NCBI GenBank assembly: GCA_947173485.1
Contig: CAMWFH010000026.1
Location: 1 to 37,293, forward strand
Direction of reading: 5' to 3'
Source of the DNA: an uncultured Clostridia bacterium
GTDB lineage: Bacteria; Bacillota; Clostridia; Oscillospirales; Oscillospiraceae
Length of the DNA: 37,293 nucleotides
Within the stretch, counting starts at the first letter, position 1; every line of letters starts with the position of its first letter. Below the pieces are notes generated by a model, which had not been told where the DNA came from, searched no databases, and was given only the letters and a program-made list of their open reading frames with translations. This document shows, in pieces, positions 33,006 through 37,293 of this stretch. The translations under genes were made by a program, and so were the position numbers.

Positions 33006-33670
33006 CGTTTTTAGAGCGCTGTATCGAGCAAAGTATGCCCGTCTGGCAGTCCTGCCTGGAGACGGCGTTTTTGCGGCGGTTCGCTGACGGCACCCTGGAC
33101 GAGGCGTGCTTCAAGGGGTATATCGTGGATGACAGCCTCTACCTGCGGGAGTACGCCAAGGTGTTCGCCTATGGGATCCTCCATGCCAGGAGCATGGAGG
33201 AGATCCGGGTCTACTACTCCCTGCTGTCCTTCGTCAACGAGAGCGAGGATGCCGCCCGGCGGCACTACCTCCGCCGCTACGGTCTGACGGACGAGCAGAT
33301 CCAGGTCCTGCCCCTGCGCCCGGAGAACCGGGCCTATGTGGACGATATGCTCGCCGCCGCCCGGGACGGCGGGGGCAGCGCCGCCTGCGCCATGGCGTGC
33401 CTGCCCTGTATGCTCAGCTACGGCTGGATCTTCCGGGAGATCCTCCGCCGGTCTCCCCAGGTGCTGGAGGGGCCCTTTGGGCCCTTCGTCCGGGACTACA
33501 CCGGGGACCGGTACGATGGCCTTTGCAAGAAATGGACCGCCTTCGGCGACTGGGCCTGCCGGGGGCTGGACGAGGCGGGGCAGCGGCGGTGCGGTGAGAT
33601 CTTCTATGCCTGCTCCCTCCACGAGCGCCGCTTCTGGGAGATGAGCGCGGTCCCCAGAGACGATATCTAG
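33002..33670 (+). CDS. tenA: TenA/thiaminase II family aminohydrolase
   Basis: A 222-residue all-helical protein that in this family hydrolyses aminopyrimidine breakdown products of thiamine to HMP. Matching blocks are FKGYIVDDSLYLREYAKVFA, the nucleophile region MACLPCMLSYGWI (Cys around residue 135-140), WTAFGDWA-like 'YDGLCKKWTAFGDW', and LHERRFWEMS with the catalytic Glu. Its ATG overlaps the thiT stop. Together with ThiT, ThiD and ThiE it completes a salvage route; de novo thiC/thiG are absent from the window. Confidence 0.93.
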   Translation: MTFLERCIEQSMPVWQSCLETAFLRRFADGTLDEACFKGYIVDDSLYLREYAKVFAYGILHARSMEEIRVYYSLLSFVNESEDAARRHYLRRYGLTDEQIQVLPLRPENRAYVDDMLAAARDGGGSAACAMACLPCMLSYGWIFREILRRSPQVLEGPFGPFVRDYTGDRYDGLCKKWTAFGDWACRGLDEAGQRRCGEIFYACSLHERRFWEMSAVPRDDI

Positions 33671-33683
33671 GGCCCGCCCGCCA

Positions 33684-35144
33684 TCACGGGCCGGCGATCA
33701 GGCTCCAGAGCCAACCGAGGTCCTCCCGGTCCACCACCCCCAGCAGGGCCCAGAGGAGGGCGAGCAGCAGGAGATAGCAGAGGACCGGCGGCGCGGCCCC
33801 CGGCAGGAACATCGCCAAAAACGCCGCCAAAATGGTGCAGGGCGCCGCCCGCCAAGGCAGTTCCCCCACCCCGGACACCTTGACGAGCCGCCCCAGGCTC
33901 AGGCAGAGGTTCACCAGATGGGTGAGGGCGAAGCTGGCGTAGTAGCCCCCCAGGCCATAGCGGGGCAGGAGGTACCAGAGGAGGGCGATGTCCAGAGCGG
34001 AGGTCAGAAGGTTGTAGCGGGCGTTGGCGTTCTGCTGGCCCAGGCCCCGGTTCATGGCGTCTATCACCGAGTCCAGGTAGAGCAGGGGGACGAAGGGGGC
34101 GTAGAGCCGGAGGTAGGCCCCGGCGGCGGCAGTGTGGTACAGCCCCTCCCCCAGGCTGTCCGCCAGGAGGAACAGCCCTCCGGCGCAGGCCAGGCCGAAC
34201 AGCAGGGCCATCTTCATCCCCCGGCGGACCAGGTGGCGCACCCCCCGGGGCCGGCCCCCGGCGGCCCGGCGGCTCAGCTCCGGGGTCAGCAGCTCCGCCA
34301 GGGCGCTGAGCAGGGCGGCGGGCAGCATCAGGAGGGGGAAGACCATGCCGTGGAGGACGCCGTAGTCCGCCATGGGGTCCGCCGTGCCGGAAAAGCGGGC
34401 CAGGCCCTTGGGGATGAGCAGATGCTCCAGGGTGCCGAGGCCCGACCGCAGTACGCCGGCCAGCCCCAGGGGCAGGGCGGTCCGAAGGATCGGTCCATAA
34501 GGGGGCCGCTCTCTGGCGGGGGCCGGACGAGTAAGGCGCAGGAAAGCCAGGTGAGCCGCCAGGGCAGCGGCGGTCCGGCCGGCGGTCACCGCCAGGCAGG
34601 CCCGGCCCATCTCCCCGCCCGCCCAGCCGGCAAGGAGGAGGCAGGTGACGGCCATGGCACAGCCCTGCTCCAAAAACTCCACCGCCACCAGGGAGCGGAC
34701 CCGGCCGGCGGCGGTGAGATGCCCGATGAGCACCCCGTTGAGACACCCGACCGGCAGGGTCAGAGCGTAGAGCCGCAGGGATGGGACGGCGGCGGCAGCG
34801 CCGATCCAGTCCTCCGCCAGCCAGGGGGCGAGCTGCCAGAGTCCTACCGCCGTGGGCAGGCAAAAGAGCAGGACGTAGCGGACGCAGCCGGTCAGGATCG
34901 CTCCGCTCCCCTGTCCCCGCCCCAGGGCCCCCGCCGTCAGGTACAGGCTGGCCGCCCGGCTCCCTGCCGCGCCTATGGTCAGGGCCAGCCCCGCCACCGA
35001 CGCGATCAGCTGCATCAGTCCGATGCCCCCCGGCCCGATCCGGTCCGACAGGTAGACCTGGAAGCCCATAGACACCAGCCGCAGCAGCAGGTCGGCCAGG
35101 GTCAGCAGGAGCGTCCCGTAAAAGATGTCGTTTCCTCGTTTCAA
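33684..35144 (-). CDS. SpoVB/MurJ-like MOP-superfamily flippase
   Basis: A 486-residue polytopic membrane protein with about 12-14 hydrophobic segments, of the polysaccharide biosynthesis/SpoVB type. Typical blocks are GTLLLTLADLLLRLVSMGFQ at the N-terminus, GPGGIGLMQLIASV, 'LSALAELLTPELSRR' and 'YLDSVIDAMNRGLGQQN'. The family flips lipid-linked wall precursors or sugars; SpoVB proteins act in spore cortex formation. The start is a TTG with SD AAAGGGGG at good distance. It converges with tenA (13-bp gap with a small hairpin). It is not linked to other sporulation genes here, so the exact role is open. Confidence 0.82.
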   Translation of the reverse strand: MKRGNDIFYGTLLLTLADLLLRLVSMGFQVYLSDRIGPGGIGLMQLIASVAGLALTIGAAGSRAASLYLTAGALGRGQGSGAILTGCVRYVLLFCLPTAVGLWQLAPWLAEDWIGAAAAVPSLRLYALTLPVGCLNGVLIGHLTAAGRVRSLVAVEFLEQGCAMAVTCLLLAGWAGGEMGRACLAVTAGRTAAALAAHLAFLRLTRPAPARERPPYGPILRTALPLGLAGVLRSGLGTLEHLLIPKGLARFSGTADPMADYGVLHGMVFPLLMLPAALLSALAELLTPELSRRAAGGRPRGVRHLVRRGMKMALLFGLACAGGLFLLADSLGEGLYHTAAAGAYLRLYAPFVPLLYLDSVIDAMNRGLGQQNANARYNLLTSALDIALLWYLLPRYGLGGYYASFALTHLVNLCLSLGRLVKVSGVGELPWRAAPCTILAAFLAMFLPGAAPPVLCYLLLLALLWALLGVVDREDLGWLWSLIAGP

Positions 35145-35230
35145 GGCGATCCCCCTTTGCTCGTACTACCTGCATATGCAAAAGGGGGCCGCCTTCATAA
35201 CAGCTTCAGCGGACTCGACCGCTCTCGCCA

Positions 35231-35261
35231 GCCCCAGGGGCCCTGCCGCCCTGGGGCTTTT
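35231..35261 (+). terminator. Plus-strand terminator with no visible plus-strand gene before it
   Basis: GCCCCAGGG (35231-35239) pairs perfectly with CCCTGGGGC (35249-35257), followed by TTTT. The nearest upstream plus-strand gene, tenA, ends 1.56 kb earlier, with the minus-strand flippase in between. It may stop antisense read-through or end a small RNA. Confidence 0.65.
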
Positions 35262-35267
35262 GCCCTC

Positions 35268-35296
35268 TTGTACATTCCGGGAAAAAGCGGTATACT
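35268..35296 (+). promoter_or_regulatory. Promoter of polA
   Basis: TTGTAC (35268-35273) and TATACT (35291-35296) with a 17-bp spacer lie 40 bp upstream of the polA ATG. Confidence 0.65.
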
Positions 35297-35336
35297 ATCC
35301 CAAACAGACCCAAACAGAGGAAGAGAGGACTGCTCT

Positions 35337-37293
35337 ATGAAACTGATGGTCATCGACGGCAACAGCATCATCAACCGCTCCTACTACGGGATCCGTCCCC
35401 TCACCACCCAGGACGGGACCTTCACCCACGCGGTCTATGGCTTTATCACCACCCTCCAGCGGCTGCTGGCGGAGGAGGCGCCGGAGGGGCTCTGCGTCAC
35501 CTTCGACCGGCGGGAGCCCACCTTCCGCCATGTGGCCTACGAGGGGTATAAGGCCCAGCGGAAGGGGATGCCCGAGGAGCTGGCGATGCAGATGCCCATT
35601 TTGAAGGACGTGCTGGACGCTATGGACATCCCCCGATATGAGCTGGCGGGCTACGAGGCCGACGACCTGATCGGCACCATCTCCCGGAAGTGCGAGGGGG
35701 CCGGGTGGGACTGCGTCATCGTCACCGGAGACAAGGACAGTCTCCAGCTGATCACGGACCACACCAAGGTGAAGCTGGTGTCCACCCGTATGGGCCAGAC
35801 CACCACGAAGGACATGACCGAGGCGGCCTTTCGGGAGGAGTACGGCTTCGACCCCATCCACATCATCGACCTGAAGGCCCTGATGGGGGACTCCAGCGAC
35901 AACCTCCCCGGCGTCAAGGGCGTGGGGGAAAAGACCGCTATGGCCCTCATCCAGCTCTATCAGTCCGTGGAGCATCTATATGACCATATGCCTGATATCT
36001 GCTCCGCCCCCAATACCCCCGCCAAGCCGGGGCTGGTCAAGAAGCTGACCGAGGGGCAGGAGATGGCGGCGCTGTGCAAGAAGCTGGCCACCATCGTCAC
36101 CGACGCGCCCCTGGACTTCGACCCGGCGGCGAACCTGCGCCGGCCGGTGAAGCCGGCCCTGTACCCCCTCTTCCTGCGGCTGGAGTTCAACAAGCTGATC
36201 GCCAAGATGGGCCTGACCCCTCCCGCGGATGCCCCGGAGGAACCAGCGGAGGCGCGGCCCGCCCCGGCCTGGACCATCGAACGGGTGACGAAGCCGGCCC
36301 AGGCGGCGGCGCTGCTGGCGAGCTGGCGGGGAGCGGACCATGTGTCCCTGCTGGCCCTGCCGGACCTGACCGGGGCGGCGGTGGTCTGCTGGACCGGGGA
36401 AGATGCCGCCGTCACAGCGGAGCTGTTCCAGCGGCACTACCAGGGGGACTGGGACGGCCTCCTTCGGGAGCTCTTCGCCGGGGACATCCAAAAGGTGACC
36501 CACAACGTGAAGGACCTGACCCGGACCCTGCTGGACAGCGGCCTGCCTGCGGAGGGGTTCCTTTTCGACACCGCCCTGGCCGGCTATCTCCTGGACGCCA
36601 CCGCGGGGAACTACGACCTTTCCCGGCTGTATATGACCTACTGCAACAAGGAGCTGCCCAAGCCCCTTTTCCTGGAGCCGGACGCCTTCGGCCTGCTGGG
36701 GGATGTCCAGCAGGCGGAGCTGGCCCTGGACAGCTATGCCGGGGCGGTGGACGAGCTGTACCGGAAAATGCAGCCAAAGCTCACGGCCACCAGTGTGGAC
36801 CACCTCTACTTCGACATCGAGCTGCCCCTGTGCCGGGTGCTGGCGGAGATGGAGCGCAGCGGCTTCCAGGTGGACGCCAAGGCCCTGCGGACCTTTGGGG
36901 AGAAGCTGTCCGATGCCATCGGCGAGCTGGAGCAGAAGATCTACGCCCACGCCGGCCCCTTCAATATCAACTCCCCCAAGCAGCTGGGCGAGGTCCTCTT
37001 CGACCGGCTGGAGCTGCCCCACGGGAAAAAGACCAAGACCGGCTGGTCCACTAATGCGGAGGTCCTGGAGAAGCTGCGGCCCGCCCACGCCATCGTGGGA
37101 CAGGTGCTGGAGTACCGGCAGTACAGCAAGCTGAAAAGCACCTATGTGGACGGGCTTTTGAAGGTCATCCCCCCGGACGGCCGAGTGCGGACCAGCTTTC
37201 AGATGACGGTCACCGCCACCGGGCGGTTGAGCTCCACCGAGCCCAACCTCCAGAACATCCCCACCCGGACGGAGCTGGGCAGCGAGCTGCGGC
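35337..37293 (+). CDS. polA: DNA polymerase I (partial, runs off the window)
   Basis: An open frame of 652 codons from the ATG at 35337 to the window end. Residues 1-~290 are the 5'-3' exonuclease: MVIDGNSIINRSYYG, VTFDRREPTFRH, YEADDLIGTI, VTGDKDSLQLI and GDSSDNLPGVKGVGEKTA carry the metal-binding acids. Residues about 310-470 correspond to the 3'-5' exonuclease fold, but the first-motif DxE is replaced (HVSLLALPDL), so proofreading is probably lost, as in many Firmicutes. The polymerase domain begins around 500 and stops just after TVTATGRLSSTEPNLQNIP. The SD GAGAGGA precedes the ATG. Palm and fingers beyond this point are not visible. Confidence 0.96.
   Translation, partial: MKLMVIDGNSIINRSYYGIRPLTTQDGTFTHAVYGFITTLQRLLAEEAPEGLCVTFDRREPTFRHVAYEGYKAQRKGMPEELAMQMPILKDVLDAMDIPRYELAGYEADDLIGTISRKCEGAGWDCVIVTGDKDSLQLITDHTKVKLVSTRMGQTTTKDMTEAAFREEYGFDPIHIIDLKALMGDSSDNLPGVKGVGEKTAMALIQLYQSVEHLYDHMPDICSAPNTPAKPGLVKKLTEGQEMAALCKKLATIVTDAPLDFDPAANLRRPVKPALYPLFLRLEFNKLIAKMGLTPPADAPEEPAEARPAPAWTIERVTKPAQAAALLASWRGADHVSLLALPDLTGAAVVCWTGEDAAVTAELFQRHYQGDWDGLLRELFAGDIQKVTHNVKDLTRTLLDSGLPAEGFLFDTALAGYLLDATAGNYDLSRLYMTYCNKELPKPLFLEPDAFGLLGDVQQAELALDSYAGAVDELYRKMQPKLTATSVDHLYFDIELPLCRVLAEMERSGFQVDAKALRTFGEKLSDAIGELEQKIYAHAGPFNINSPKQLGEVLFDRLELPHGKKTKTGWSTNAEVLEKLRPAHAIVGQVLEYRQYSKLKSTYVDGLLKVIPPDGRVRTSFQMTVTATGRLSSTEPNLQNIPTRTELGSELR

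Overview
The window reads as a chromosomal segment of a flagellated, moderately high-GC Clostridia-type Firmicute, most likely Oscillospiraceae-like. The evidence is an SLH-anchored BspA/InlB-type surface protein, flagellin with a CsrA-like partner, riboswitch-controlled thiamine salvage built on ThiT and ThiW, and Tn916/Tn1549-type mobile-element debris. The taxonomic reading is inference; no rRNA gene is present.

Layout. (1) 1-5.7 kb: one giant secreted surface protein with leucine-rich repeats, InlB B-repeats, a papain-like cysteine peptidase domain and three SLH anchors. (2) 5.7-12.5 kb: an accessory island. It holds a frameshifted serine-recombinase tail, a 5'-truncated and frameshifted IS110 transposase, a MarR-regulated cassette of two ABC exporters, and the frameshifted C-terminus of a Tn916-type tyrosine integrase. 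It ends at a 131-bp copy of the 3' half of tRNA-fMet plus its terminator. (3) 12.6-27.6 kb, minus strand: a compact flagellar locus. In transcription order it encodes a resolvase-like DNA-binding protein without a catalytic domain, a CsrA-like protein with a C-terminal extension, flagellin, a TPR-type glycosyltransferase, RfbF, RfbG, a glycosyltransferase fused to a methyltransferase-like domain, a radical SAM/SPASM protein with an in-frame TAG, a SAM methyltransferase, an acetyltransferase, an RmlC-type epimerase, a ketoreductase and a C-methyltransferase. The simplest reading is synthesis and transfer of a CDP-linked, C-methylated 6-deoxy sugar onto flagellin. (4) 28.0-28.3 kb: tRNA-fMet and tRNA-Leu(TAA) with their own promoter and terminator. 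(5) 28.3-33.7 kb: a divergent thiamine-salvage locus. The minus arm (thiW-thiM, then a C26 amidase) and the plus arm (thiE, thiD-thiT-tenA) each start with a consensus promoter followed by a TPP riboswitch. The minus leader also carries a second folded element that resembles a degenerate cobalamin riboswitch. (6) 33.7-37.3 kb: a SpoVB/MurJ-type flippase and the start of DNA polymerase I, which runs off the window.

The tRNA-fMet fragment at 12.4 kb and the intact tRNA-fMet at 28.0 kb form direct repeats that bracket the whole flagellin/glycan locus. The locus may therefore have been delivered, or separated from its original tRNA, by tRNA-targeted integration. The most unusual parts are the flagellin/CsrA-like/resolvase-like regulatory trio with ANGGA-bearing leaders, the CDP-sugar branch without RfbH, the in-frame TAG in the radical SAM gene, and the tandem TPP/cobalamin-like leader.
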